Part shown: piece after piece, positions 1 to 11,811 of the stretch
Numbering within the stretch: the first letter of the stretch is position 1
Layout: each line of letters starts with the position of its first letter
Source: Progne subis subis
Taxonomy: Eukaryota; Chordata; Aves; Passeriformes; Hirundinidae
Direction: 5' to 3'
Assembly (NCBI GenBank): GCA_022316685.1
Contig: JAKJHU010001527.1
Coordinates: forward strand, 1 to 64,000
DNA: 64,000 nt
Position numbers and translations under genes: made by a program
Notes under the pieces: model-generated
The model's input: the letters and a program-made list of their open reading frames with translations, nothing else
Databases searched by the model: none
What the model was told of the DNA's origin: nothing

Positions 1-2490
1 TGTTTGGAATTTTTTCTATTAGGAAAAAAACCAAGCACTAAATAACCTGAAAAATAGCAGTAAATCCTGTAGGCCACCATCAGTTGATGATAAACTGTTC
101 ACAGTGTTTTTATCTAGAAGTACCGCAACAGATATCTACATTTTAGTACATTTTGTTCCATAGAGATGCCACGGGGATTGAGGATGATTAAAACATGAAT
201 GACATTTAGCTACAGGAGGAGCTAAACACACCTGCAGCAGCACATTTCTGCAGGCTAGCTGCCACACCAAGGTATTTCACTCCCTCTCAGGGGCAGGTTA
301 TGTGCCAAGGATTTAAGGAGCTGAAGCCAGAAGGGCAGGGTACAACACAAAAACTCCCAGAGCTTCAGCATTTTGTGTCTCTGCAGTTTTGGGGGACGCA
401 GAAAGAGCCTGGAGCTGGGTATGAATGAGGAGCTGCAATGGAGGGGCATGAAGGTGTGAAGGTATAAATCCCTTTGAGTCCATGAGGAAATCCAAACCAA
501 GTTCCATGAAGAGTTTAGAGTGTACAAAGCTACTTCCTCATTCCACAGGGGCACATCCTCTGCCACCAGCCCGACCTCTGGCTCCTCCCAAAGTTATCCA
601 AACATTGACTTTGACAAATGTTTGCAGAAAAGGGCATTTTCCCAGGCAGGTGCTGGAGACCAATGAGGAATGAGACTGGAAAAACCTGCACGTGGCTTCT
701 TGGACACTTTGGAGCTTTCTGGCTGAGTTCAAAAGCAAAGGATGTCCAGGCTCATGGGAGACTCTCTGTCCTCAGCTTCTGCAGGTCAAAAGCCACAGGA
801 ACTGAACACCAAGCCAAAGACAGCTTGGACCTAGCTAAGGAACTCCACCATGGGTCCCATTCCAAGAAACAGCTCTATGAATGCATCTCCTGGGATAACT
901 CTGTAGGAGTTCCCAAATTTCAGGCTCAGCCATACACGCTGTAGGAAGAGTGAACGATATAAAAATGCATCACTTTGTATGGAAAGACTCACCCAGAGGC
1001 ACAGGAAGGTGGGATATTCCCCCACCAGGGGCTGGTGGCCGGAGAGGCCTCTGATCTTTGGTAGTTCTTGTATTATTGAGAGGACAGGGGGAATTTGATT
1101 CCCCAGCTTTAAAGCGAAGGGGGAATTTGATATTTCAGTACTTTTGGGAAGGATTTCTTACATGATTGAAGCTGGTTGTGTTCTCGCCCAATAGCCAGCT
1201 AAGGCTGAGCCTGTATATGAAAACTGGGACAAGTTCTTAGATTTTGAGTGTGATATATTATATTATATACCTTCCTGTGTCATAAATTTTATTTATTTGT
1301 AAATAAATAAATTTGTGCCATGCTTTTATTCATTCTGATCATTTAAAGACTTCAGATTCTCCTATCCCATCAAATTTTGAGTGCCTGCTGCTGCTGCACA
1401 ATGGTATTTCCAAAGAGAAATGAATGATGGTCCTATACAATCACTAATTATACACTAATAGTGCTTCATGACATCTGTTTTTCTCCTTTTCTGATTTGCA
1501 GGGAGTAGCTATGGAAACATCACAAATGAGGGCAGGGGAGTTTATTCATTTCCTCAGAAAAGTCTTATTTTGCTTAGTCAGTAATTAAGATCAATGTGAC
1601 CACAAAAGGCCATATTAGGGATGGTAAAATGGCCTTTTCCAACTGCATTACCAAGCAAGCACTTCTAAAAAAGGCCTGCTAATAATGATTCACATCGAAA
1701 ACAAAGGGCACAGCTACTCAATCTTCTCAGTTGTCTGTACCAAACCCCTCACTGATACCCTGTAAGGATGTTTTGTGTGTGGTTTGTTCACCCGTTGAAA
1801 GAAGCATCAGTTCATCAAGAGAAGCTGTCAGCATGATTACAACCTTAGCAAAAATATTTAGAGTTATCAAAGGTCTTGTTAACTGATCTGGAGAGACTTG
1901 CACGTCATCCTGGCTTGGATTACAGCAACTTTGAATTTCCTTAAGTCAAAGCCAGCAAAAAGCAAACGGAGGCACTGCCCAAAAATTCCATATACATTAA
2001 TACACAATTTGTTCTTGGTTGTGTGGAGAAACTGGGAGGGTTTTCTTTTTTCCAACTCAGGGGTAAAACTGGTATTGGATATTATGGAGAACAATTTCAC
2101 AAGAGGGTTTGGCTTTCTTTGATAAGAAATTAAGTTAATATGCAGGCATGGTCTGATCAAGGATATTTAAGATATAAATTCCTTGGGTGTTTTCTTGGTC
2201 AAGGAGCAAAGGCTGGTTTTCCCAGCAGCGAATCCACAGAAGTCAGAGGCAGATATTTGTCAGAGGCTTTGTCTTTCTCAGTCCTACCTTGGGCATCATG
2301 GTTCATTCGACTGGTAAAATACATTTAACTCTACCCATACACCATGTTGTGACTCCTGGCTCTGAATTCCACACCCCAGAGGATTTGATTGCAAGCAAAC
2401 GACTTTTTAAAGCAAAATGAACCAGAACAAAATGCACGGCTCTGGGTACAGGCAGTACAGTACGGGAAAAGCCACAACAAACATCCACTT
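1..2490. other. Intron or intergenic DNA downstream of the IGSF5 Ig2 exon
   Basis: No exon, RNA gene or repeat family recognised on either strand. The sequence is AT-rich with only short unsupported reading frames. On synteny it should lie in the IGSF5 intron after the second Ig exon; the transmembrane and cytoplasmic exons expected next were not found here and probably lie beyond position 1. Confidence 0.5.
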
Positions 2491-2523
2491 ACCCGTGGCA
2501 GACTTGTCAAAAATAAGAGTTAC

Positions 2524-2802
2524 ATGTTGCATTCTGAGGGCTGGGGAGTGCTTCTATGTCAGCTAAACAAGTCAAAACCTCAGTGTCCGTCGGAGTCAGA
2601 GTTAAGGTGCTCAGGGCATTGTGGAGGCCGTGAGATCCTGGACTTTGCTGGGTAACATAGCTCGATTTATCAATCAGAGAGTCATTTGTCATCCAGGTAA
2701 TGTCTGGAGCCGGGGCCCATCCTAAGGCTTCGCAAACAATCTCAATTGTTTGGTTCTCTCTTACTGTTAAGGTGCTATTTTTGATGAGTAAAGATCCATT
2801 AA
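2524..2802 (-). CDS. IGSF5: IGSF5 exon: second Ig domain, frameshifted near its 3' end
   Basis: This exon encodes the second extracellular Ig domain of IGSF5 (JAM4), a junctional adhesion-type membrane protein. The acceptor is a clean pyrimidine-rich CCCTCCCACAG at 2803-2810. It enters in phase 1 and gives about 93 codons. Visible features are the Ig cysteine pair (EIVCEAL and VLTCLAD), the core tryptophan in ITWMTNDS, and several N-glycosylation sequons (NGS, NST, NQT, NDS, NAT). The pattern resembles the human protein, whose exon continues with an A-T-V-N-L-T-V strand. Here the frame instead runs into TGA at 2507-2509, 16 bases before a near-perfect donor (CACGG|GTAAGT, exon end 2493). One extra base at or near 2524 would explain this: without it the frame reads A-T-V-T-L and reaches the strong donor in phase 1. 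The end given uses a weaker alternative donor, CAT|GTAACT, which also keeps phase 1. Assembly error, real frameshift and shifted donor are all possible. Confidence 0.85.
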
Positions 2803-3502
2803 CTGTGGGAGGGAAAAGATGTTTTTGTTCCTTCAGAATGTTTCGCTGCATTGCTTTCCTGCTGGATTGCTTTTAAATCTTATCTCGCTACCCAGAAATA
2901 GCTATGCCTTGAGATATGAGATGGAAAACAATTATTAATACAGATCTACCATAGGCATGATGGAAAACATGCAGATATTTCAACTACATGGGCCCATTAC
3001 CAACGATGTCTAAAGCACAAGTCTCAACTTTCAGTACCTTTCCAATAAAAAGCAGGAAATTGCACTTTTTCAGCCATCCTGACAGATATCCAGCTGGAGG
3101 ACAACAAAATGAAATAAAAGTGTTTCTCTCTAGAGTTTTAAATATGCTCAGGTCATATAAAGAAGAGGTTTACAGATAGGTGATGAGGTGTCATCACTGC
3201 ACCAAGCCCCTCCTTGACAAATGGATAGAGCTTGGTGGTGAAATCCTGCTTTCCTGGCTGCATAGTGATAAGGAATAAGAGATGGAACAGGAAAAAATGG
3301 GGGGAGTTTTAACTTTTGTTATTGGCACTCTGAATGTGACTCTAAAACCTGCTCGGACAGCAAAATTAGGATGAGGAGGACAGGAGGCAAAGGATGGTAA
3401 ATGAGAGCATGTACTCCTTCCCAGGGTAACTTGAGCAATTCCTCAGAGGATTCCCTTAAGTGCAGCACAATAAAACACCTTTTGGCTGGTGGCTATACAC
3501 AC
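2803..3502 (-). other. IGSF5: IGSF5 intron between the two Ig exons
   Basis: A 700-bp intron bounded by G|GTGTGT at 3497-3503 and CCACAG at 2803-2808. Both boundaries are phase 1, as usual for Ig-domain exons. No repeat or further exon seen. Confidence 0.8.
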
Positions 3503-3823
3503 CTTGCACAGAGAGAAAGGCAAAGTTGTTCTCGCTGGGTTGCTGGATGCTGCACTCAATCCTGCCAGAGTCACTCATCTGGGTGTTGTGGATGATCAGC
3601 TCCGAGGTAAACTCATCCCCACTGGTGTAGTTCTGGGAGGTGAAGCGCTCTGTGGTTTCCACAGAGCCCTGGGAGCTGAGGACAGTGAGGACAGGACTGC
3701 CCTTGGAGAGCCAGATGAGGACTTTCCATCCTGCAGACACCGTGCAGTTGAAGCGGGCCTGGGAGCCAGCCAGGACTGTGGCGTTCTCAGGGCCTTTGGT
3801 GATGGAGTAACAAAAGCCCAGAC
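3503..3823 (-). CDS. IGSF5: IGSF5 exon: first Ig domain
   Basis: A 321-bp, phase 1-1 exon of about 107 codons encoding the membrane-distal V-type Ig domain of IGSF5. It contains [20 protein letters not shown], close to the human [20 protein letters not shown] segment, then the core tryptophans in WKVLIW, a conserved RFTSQNY segment and the DSGRIECS motif carrying the second cysteine. The NAT, NCT and NYT sequons suggest N-glycosylation. The acceptor is TTTTGGTCCTCTCACAG|GT (3824 onward) and the donor is CAAG|GTGTGT. Joining to the signal-peptide exon makes a glycine codon (G|GT) and gives a leader followed by LGFCYSITKGPEN. No stop or frameshift is present. The family mediates calcium-independent adhesion at epithelial junctions and interacts with MAGI scaffold proteins; that role is known from mammals and not shown here. 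Confidence 0.93.
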
Positions 3824-6800
3824 CTGTGAGAGGACCAAAATCAGTCCATAAATATATATACAGCACCAACAGATAGTGTAAAACATCTTAACCGGTTCAG
3901 AGATGGAGGTGTGCAATGTAATCTTTCAGATCCTGCTTAGATTAGGTGGTTTTCTTTAAAAATGCCTTTAATTGTTTTGTCTCTCTTTCTCCCACTCCAA
4001 AATCACTGGTTTCCCTTCAGTTCACTACCATCCTGCTGACAAAAAAAAAAAAAAAAAAAAAGTTCAACTTTTAAATAGGAAAATACATGAGTTGCCTATA
4101 CTTTAAAGATATAAAGGAGTGTGTAACCAGGCCCTTTTCCATATATTGAATTGCCACTGACTTTTTTGCAGCCCCATCATTTATCCTTCAGTGCTCCTTC
4201 CCCAATTCCTCAATCATTCATCACATACATTGTGATGTGTTTCTTCTAAAGCCTTCCTCAGACTGAGGTGCTGTAACTCATTAGTTTTAACCCCTTGAAA
4301 GGTAGTGTGAATTTTTGGCTAATATTTTTCAGAGCTGAAAGTTCCTAACAAAGTCATTTTGTTTTCCTTTCGTCCTCACAGACCCAGGGCCTCCCATTGC
4401 CAGCTCCACCAGTTGCACAGTGATTCTTCATCCAGGAATATTTTGAGTCCAAGCATGGACATTTCACTCCCTGCAGACCCAACAGTCCTGCCAGGAGGAT
4501 CTGCCTCAGCAGGGGAACATTCCTGCTGAGGGAGCACCAGGACTGCCAGTGGTGCCCCAATGGTTCCAGCAGAGCTCTGCACGATGACAATTAGCAATTA
4601 GACTCTGCAGTCCGTGGCAGTCTAATTAAAACCCTGTGCCCACAAATTTGGCCTGAGAGTGTGTCCAATTATGTGCCAGGAGAAAGGAAGTCTCAAATGG
4701 ACATCACTCCCTTGCTAAGAGTATTCAGGACAATGGAGTAATTTTTTAGAATTTGGTTCACACCAGATTATTTTAGAGTAGTTTATTCATTATTGGACTA
4801 GCTATGAATTATTGAAAAAAGCCCTTTTCTTGTTCAGTCAGCAGCTGACGTGAGAGAAGGACAGGCTGTATTTTTCACACAGCAGGGGTGTTTGATGGTT
4901 GTATAAATGGAACCAGAGCCCAATCTCAGTGATGACATTGCAACCAGTGCCTCAGTGCATTGCACCCAGGACGGAGGGTCTGGAATCTCACTGCTCCGTT
5001 GTCCAGACCCTTTTGCAGTTCCCAGCCCACATTTACACACTGTATATCGAACCAGGTTGGTGCCAGGAATTGTTCTTTAATATAAATAGCTCCTCTCTTT
5101 CCTCCCACCCACTGCAAGCGTTTACAGACCTCTTTGTTTTACAGGACTGTGCAAACCTTGCTCTCCCTGGTTCTGTGTATGGCTGACTCTGAGCCCTCCC
5201 ATGTTTACAAAAACCTTCCACAAAAATTTTCCACCTCCCTGGGTTATGTTACCTCTGCCATGCACCTCGGTCTGCAAAGTGTATCTATGTGTGAGCAACA
5301 AAACATTAAATGAAAAGCAAACTTCACCTACTCTGATAATTAATAAAGCCAGATAAGATTAAGTAAATCATATTTCTGTTCAAATTAAAATTTACCCACT
5401 CTGCCCCTCTTAATGCAAACTGTTCTCTGTGCACTTGGAATTTATTTCCATGCCTGTACAAACACTTTACTTTTTCAAGGAGCTGTGGTCTGCCAGGGCT
5501 CTGAACAAATGATGCAACTTTCAGGACAAGGCTTGCTGTTAATTAATCTTTGAAATTTATCCCTAAGCAGGAATAATCAGTGATCATTGGCTCTAAAAAT
5601 AATTGGGTATGTTGCTTTTGCTTTCTTCAGACATTTAGGGCAGTATAGGCAAGTAGGTATGAGTTAATCATTTATCTATGATAATTATTTTTATCAGTCC
5701 ATAGGTAAAGTAGGATCTACATCTTCTTCCACCAACCATATCTGCTGGAGTAATAAATGGTCTTTTCCTGATTGCTGCTCCATAGGAAAGGATCCCTGAG
5801 CCCTGTATGGGGATCCTTTGGGAGGCAGAAGGACTGAGGAGTGAGACATAACCTCTCCTCCATTTACACCTCAGCCCCAACACAACCAATAAAGGAGTTT
5901 CATCAGCTTTCTCCACCTGTTGCCTGAATGGTTTTGGTGGTTTTATCTTTGCCTCTTTATCTTCTTGCTTTTATTGTTTGTTCTGCACGTGGAGTCCTGA
6001 ACTGATTGTTCCATTGTCCAGCCCATGTACAAACACTGATAAAGTCACCTGTGTGAGGTCACTGAGGACATTCATGGCACAAATGGGATTTAAACCCAGC
6101 TACCAGTGCCTGAAACCACTGCTGGGAGTCCTTTTGCTGGACTTTACCTCATGTACCGGGGAGAAAAATGTTAGTGCTGGTTTCATTTGCATCCTGCTTC
6201 AAAAATACCTTGCAGATGGTCGCTTTTAAACAAATTAAGGCCTCGGGCTAGATTTTCATTGCACTTTACAGGAATTATGTGTTCAGCTCTTAACAGCTGT
6301 TTTAACATCTGCTTCCCCACACACCAGCAGGGAGACATCCCACCCAGGCAAACACCATCCTTGCAGCAGGGAAATGCTGGGCTGGCTCTCTGATCACCCC
6401 TTGGCTTTTGCAGAACAGCTGAGTGAGGACACCTTCTTTGAGGCACCTCACTAAATGTTCACAGAGTAGCCACCAAGCGTGAAAATTTGCTTAAATCAAT
6501 TGCTTCTGGTGTCCCAGCTGCTCAGTGCCTCGCAGCAGCACGCAGAGTACAAACCAACTCCTCTGTGAGCTGGTGTTTTCCCTCCTCTGCCACACAAATT
6601 CTCTGTGACACCACTGCAGGTTGTGAAGAAGTGCAAATGCATCTTGTGCAGGATGATGCCTGCACTGAGGGAACATCATTTGCCAAAGAACTGCCCTTGC
6701 CCTTCATCAACAAGATTTTTTCCTCCACGCTTGAATGAACTCCAAAGGACCACTCTTCCACGCTGGAGTTTTCAACAAGGGCATTGAGACGTGGCTGCCT

Positions 6801-9127
6801 TCTCTTCCTTGCCTCCTGCCTCCTCTCCTCTGCTGGCTCTGTCTTTGCTCTTTTGTAAGTGACCTATTTGGACGCAGTGCAGAGAAGGACAGGATGGGCT
6901 TATCCTTTTGCCATAATGATTCCTATTTTTTTTTTTCAGCCTCATTATCGTATTTCAAAATAATCTCCCCCTCCAAGCCCATATTGCCTTTCACAAAGAC
7001 TGCTTTTCATCCTTCAATTTTTGCATCTAATATCTGTCTTTCTCCCTTGCCTCTCTGCGCTTTGTGCTTGAATTTCTACATCTTTTTCCTTCCAGTCTCT
7101 TTGAAATTTCTTTTCCTCTCCGCTTTTTCTTCAGTCTCCTGCTCACCGCACCTTGCCTTCTACCTCCCCCTCCTCACCACTGGCCCACTGCTCTGCTATG
7201 AACTGTTAAATACTCAACAATAAATAACTAACTAAACAGCTCAAGTTTGCTTCAAAACCCAACAGCCCTGCAGCTGAGCTTTTTGAAAACCAAAGTAGGT
7301 TAGAGCCTGTCAAAGCCTGCAGCGAGGGACTGGCTTGCTCACTTATGTTAACAAGCATTTTTAAATGCTTACACGATGTTTCTGTCAAGCAACACCAGGC
7401 TCCCGATGCTCAGCAACACTTATTTCCTCCCACCTGCACAAACCTCTCCACAGCCCCCAGACGTGTCTTCTTCTCTCCTCTCACTCACTGTTTGACAGCA
7501 GTCCCTGGCAGAACTTCCCAGTGCCCAAAACGAAGAGAACCAGGGACTTCCTGAGCCAAAAATTGCTTCTGCACCTATGGATCTACCCTTCAGGATATTT
7601 GTTTCTAGGTTTTTTCAGCTTTGATATCCCTCATGCCCAATGACCATGAGCTTTACTATTTAATTACATGCTTTGAGAAAAGAACAGGCTTTGGTTAGCC
7701 TTAAATCTTCTGATACTTTTAGTGGTTGTCACGAATTCTTTTTGTTATGAGAAATCGTGAATAATCATTTCACCATTTGCTTCCACATAATTAATTATTT
7801 TCATACATTTTTACTATTTATTCTTTTTTCACAAGCAGGAAAATATCCCAGTCCAATGAAGCCCTTTCATCCTTCCCTCCAAGGCAAGCTGAAATTTGGA
7901 CACCCCACCCCTGGAAGTGTTCAGGGTTGGATGGAGCATTGAGGAACCTGGTCTAGTGAAAGGTTGAGGAACCTGCCCTAGTGCCCAGGGCAGGGAGGTT
8001 GGAACTGGAAGACTTTTAAGGTCCTTTCCAACACAAACCCGCCTGTGATTCTTTGATTCTCTACTTTCGAACTGCTCTGTCCCACTTTGTAGCTTTCTCT
8101 AACCTAACATGTCCTGTTTGTAATGGAAGGGTTAACCAAACAGCCAATATCTGAGATGAAGCCTTTCTGTGGATTTACAACGTGCCGGGTTTCATTTTAT
8201 CTGCCTTGCTGAAGACATTAAATAGTGACATTTTGTCTCTTTTTCAGCAATTTACTCTCTTTCCAAGACAGCTATTCTTTTCCCCACTAGACATTGCATT
8301 TAAGAGATGCTTTGCATTGAATGCTTTCTCTGCCTTTATTACTCATCATGACATTTTCTGGCAGATCCTCCTAGTCTCTTTTTGGATTTGGCTGCCCTAA
8401 GTAATTCTGCACCGCTTGCAAAGTCTGCCACCTCACAGTTCCCTCCTCTTCACCAGGTTGTTTAGGAGCTTGTTGAATACCACACATCCGTGTGCAGCTC
8501 CACTGCTCAGAAAACTCAAGTGTTTATTCCTGCATTGTGTTTCCTTTCACTATTAATCCATGGCAATACCTTTCTCCTCATCCCACTGCAGCTCCTTCCT
8601 GTCAGCGCCTGTTAAAACTCCAGCTAGACTATAATTAAAGAAAAAAATAATAATCAGCCCTTGTCTCCACTACCTAACTATTCACTTAATATTCATTTTT
8701 CCTGTAAAGCTTTGCCACCAAGACACTTTTAATATGAATTTGAGATTCAGGCATGTGAAGTGTGAATTGGTGATAAACCAGCAACATGATAATTTCCATT
8801 TACTTCTGGAAGTAAAACCCAGCTGCTGCTACTGAGTTTTCTACAGATGCACCCTCAAAAGCAGTCCCAAACAGGAGGACGAGAAGAACAAGGAGAGGGT
8901 GAAACTGAAAGAGGATGGCCTTCCCATCTCCACACTGAAGCACACTTTAAATCCTCAGATCATGCTGGCTTGAAATGCAAACATCCCCCTTTCAAACAGT
9001 TCAATAATCCCACCCTGTGACTGCCTGCTCAGGCTGAACCCATCAGCAAAGGCCATTTTCACCACATTAAAATGATTCCCCCATTTTATCCATGGTGGCT
9101 CATCTCAGGGTTATGAACGTGTCCTAC
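3824..9127 (-). other. IGSF5: IGSF5 intron 1
   Basis: A 5.3-kb intron between the signal-peptide exon and Ig exon 1. It holds a 21-base A run (about 4041-4061) and one plus-strand CR1 3' fragment near 7.9-8.06 kb. No other exon found. Confidence 0.75.
7905..8066 (+). repeat. CR1 LINE 3' fragment
   Basis: The CR1 3' tail is recognisable from CTGGAAGTGTTCAGGGTTGG through GGTTGGAACTGGAAGACTTT to the closing GTGATTCTTTGATTCTCTA. Sense orientation; only the last ~160 bp is kept. Confidence 0.85.
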
Positions 9128-9185
9128 CTGGCAGCGAGGCAGTCAGGATGAGGGGAAGCAAAATGGATTTCTGGAAGCTCTCCAT
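9128..9185 (-). CDS. IGSF5: IGSF5 first coding exon: start codon and signal peptide
   Basis: ATG at 9183-9185 opens 19 codons plus one base, ending at CTGCCAG|GTAGGA. The peptide MESFQKSILLPLILTASLP is a typical secretory signal: charged/polar start, hydrophobic core ILLPLILTA and small residues near the likely cleavage site. Phase 1 at the donor matches the phase-1 acceptor of the Ig exon at 3823, so the joined frame is open. I prefer this ATG because the frame upstream (to about 9396) looks like 5' UTR and would bury the signal peptide. The known human entry, as I recall it, starts with a different hydrophilic N-terminus, so this end of the gene may differ between birds and mammals. The transcription start was not located. 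Confidence 0.75.
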
Positions 9186-10860
9186 TGGAGCATTCTCTCC
9201 TGGTCCCTGAGGCAGGAAGCCACCAGTGGTCACTGCATGCTTGAGGAGAAGCTGAAGGACAGAACTGATGGAGAAACTCGGGAATGAGCCGCTGCTTTGG
9301 GTCCTGTGACAAGGGTGACTCTGTGTGACCTGTATCACCAGCAAGGGGAAAAGATTAAATGAGGGAGGGTTTGGAAGCAGAGCAGAATCTTTCCTCAAAC
9401 AACAATTTCAAAAGACACAGAGGAACTTTTTTTTTCAGCAGAGAAACCTCCTCCTGCAGATCTGACATTCCTCAGTCCCTCCTGGCTGTTACAACACTCC
9501 TGCTTCAGCACTGAGACAGACAGGGCAGCTCCAGCTGCATCATTAAAGTTATTTGTGAGCGACTGGGAAAAATAATTCTCTGAGCTGCTGCACTTGTGAG
9601 GATAGAGAAACATCAAATCTCCTCCCAGCTTTCCAGACTGAGCCCGCAGAAAGGCTGATAGTGCAAAAAGAAAAAAAAAAAAAAAAGAAAAAAAAAAAGA
9701 AAAAAAAAATTTCTCCAGAGTTATTCCTCAGAACCTGAGAGTGTCTCCCATATCCCACAATGAACCACCAGCAGCTCACCACTGTGATCAGAAATAATAT
9801 ACAGAGCCTGGGTGTGAGACACTTACTTCCCTATTTTCTGCTTTTTCAGTGTTTGTGACTCACTTGTGAGATACTATCCTCCTCCCCCTCAAAATATGTG
9901 GGAGAGGCTTTGACGGCACTTGGTTTACAAATTCCTCATCTGGGCGAGTGCAGCTTGCCTTGGTGAAGGGGACATGGCCAGAGGATGTGGTTTTGTGGCC
10001 AGACCAAATTTCTTGTCAGGAAAGCGTTTCTGACTCCAGAGATGCTCTTTGTGGCAGCGCTGTGCATAAACACTGCACATCAACGTTAAGTGTCAGCAAG
10101 AGACACCCTGAGTTTCCTGCCCAGCTGCAGCACCAGGAGGTACCAGAGCTCTGTTCCCTGCCTGGAATCCGGCAGGCTCACCTGGAATTTTGATCCACAT
10201 TTTCACGTTTTTCAAGCTTTCAGTTTACCCTGGGAACCTACAGGGCAGCCCTGTCAACTTATCAAGCCAAACCTGTGGGCTGATTTCTTCACCTGCTCGT
10301 TCAAAGGCCAGTTTGGGCTTTCCCTAGTGCATTTTGAAAGGTTTGGGGTCTTTTTAGCTCCACATTTTATGTGTGGAGGGGTCCCCAGCAGGCAGGTGAG
10401 GAGGGAAGGTCGCTGTGCACAGCCTGGAGGGATCTTCCTTTGCTCTGTCACTGTGACAGCTCCCGGCACATACACAAACCAGTCAGGACTACAGGAGCTG
10501 GCGTCATCTGTCATACGAAGAGAAACAGCCTGATTAAAGCACCAGGAAACAAATCCAAAACACAGGGCTGGGCCTTTTTCCAGGAAGCTGTGACACCAAA
10601 GGAGGATTTCCAGCCAGCACAGCAGCCTTCATATCTCTACTGACAAACCCAGCTGCAACCAAAGCAATCTGAGCCGGGCAAAGTTTTACACGGGGAAGAA
10701 TAAACTGGCGAGAATATTGTGCCAAATTCAGGACAAAAATCAGTAAAAACAGCTTGGGGTGAAGTAGAGCAAGACAGGAAAGGGAGGGATCTATAATATT
10801 TTATTTTACTTTGTCCCAAAATGGAAAATATTATCAGAAACAAGATATTTTGGCCGACAA
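9186..10860. other. 5' flank of the IGSF5 coding start
   Basis: Contains an A-rich tract with scattered G (9665-9710) and no recognisable exon. It may include IGSF5 5' UTR or an upstream intron leading to the CpG-rich island, but no splice sites or promoter elements are convincing. Confidence 0.4.
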
Positions 10861-10869
10861 TGAATTAAA

Positions 10870-11810
10870 TGTCGGGGTTTGTTCGGGGCTGCTTTTCCCC
10901 TCTCTGCTGGGGTGATTCGGGTTGCCAGTGCTGCTCTGAGCCTGCTCCCTCCCTCATCCACGACACAGGTAGGGGATAATAACAATAATAATAATATCGC
11001 CCCAGAGGAGCGGCAGCTGCGCTCAGAGAGGGGCTCGGAAGCTTTGTGCACCCCACAACAGACACCAACCCCAAATGCCAGGAAGAATAGGAGACAGAGT
11101 CACAAAACACCCCTGGCAGCCCAGGGCAGGCTCCCTGCTGAGGCAGAAGCAGGGAAGAGGGTTAAATTATCTCCCAGCCCCTGGCTCCGTCTGCCGGGAA
11201 GCAAATCAAGGGCTTTACCTGGATCACATCCCTGGTGCTGAGATGTCTCCCACCGCTTTCCCTCTGACGACAGGTCCGGCTCACGCTGCCCGCGCAGGAG
11301 GCTGGAGGCGATCCCAGCCAGGACCCTGGGCCAGCCCTCACCTGCTTCCCCACGGAAACGTCCCTCAGGTGCTGGGGACGCTGTCCCTGAGGGAAGGGAG
11401 GCTGCTCCGAGCGGTCCCTCAGCCGCAGAGCCGTGCCTGGCCACGGTCCCGTGACACGCAGGGATGGCCTCTGCCTTCCTCCGCCCTGTCGCCGGTCAAT
11501 GTTTAACCGGCCCGGGAGGAAGTGAGGCACGGCCGGTGACACACGGAGCAAACTTCACACCGCCCCGGGCCGGCTTCACATGGCCGGAGCCCGGCTCCAC
11601 ATCGCCGGAGCCCAGCTTTTAAATCGCCCCCGGGCCAGCTTCAGATCGCCTCGGCCCAGCTCCACATCGCCGGAGCCCAGCTTTTAAATCGGCCCCGGCC
11701 CGGCTTCAGTTCGCCTCAGGCCCCAGGCCAGCGCTGCCCGTGCCTCATCCCCGGAGGAGTGCGGGGTGGGACACGGGCACGGCCGGGTGTGCCAGCGCCG
11801 GGTGAGCGCT
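10870..11810. promoter_or_regulatory. CpG-rich island, candidate promoter upstream of IGSF5
   Basis: About 900 bp that becomes strongly GC- and CpG-rich, most so at 11,260-11,800 (CCGG, GCCGGAGCCC, CGGGCCGGC). It is about 1.7-2.6 kb upstream of the IGSF5 start on the minus strand, so it could hold that gene's first non-coding exon. No TATA box or splice donor settles the direction. It could equally be a GC-rich repeat cluster, since it runs directly into tandem repeats. Confidence 0.45.
11594..11723. repeat. 65-bp GC-rich direct duplication
   Basis: Two adjacent units of 65 bp starting at 11594 and 11659. Both contain GCTCCACATCGCCGGAGCCC and CAGCTTTTAAATCG. The flanks (11,560-11,594) show further partial units. 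Confidence 0.85.
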
Positions 11811-11811
11811 G

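Noticed and set aside
10879..11551. Several 110-143-codon frames in the CpG-rich block
   Set aside because: Multiple overlapping frames on both strands in GC-rich DNA, no start context, splice sites or known motifs.
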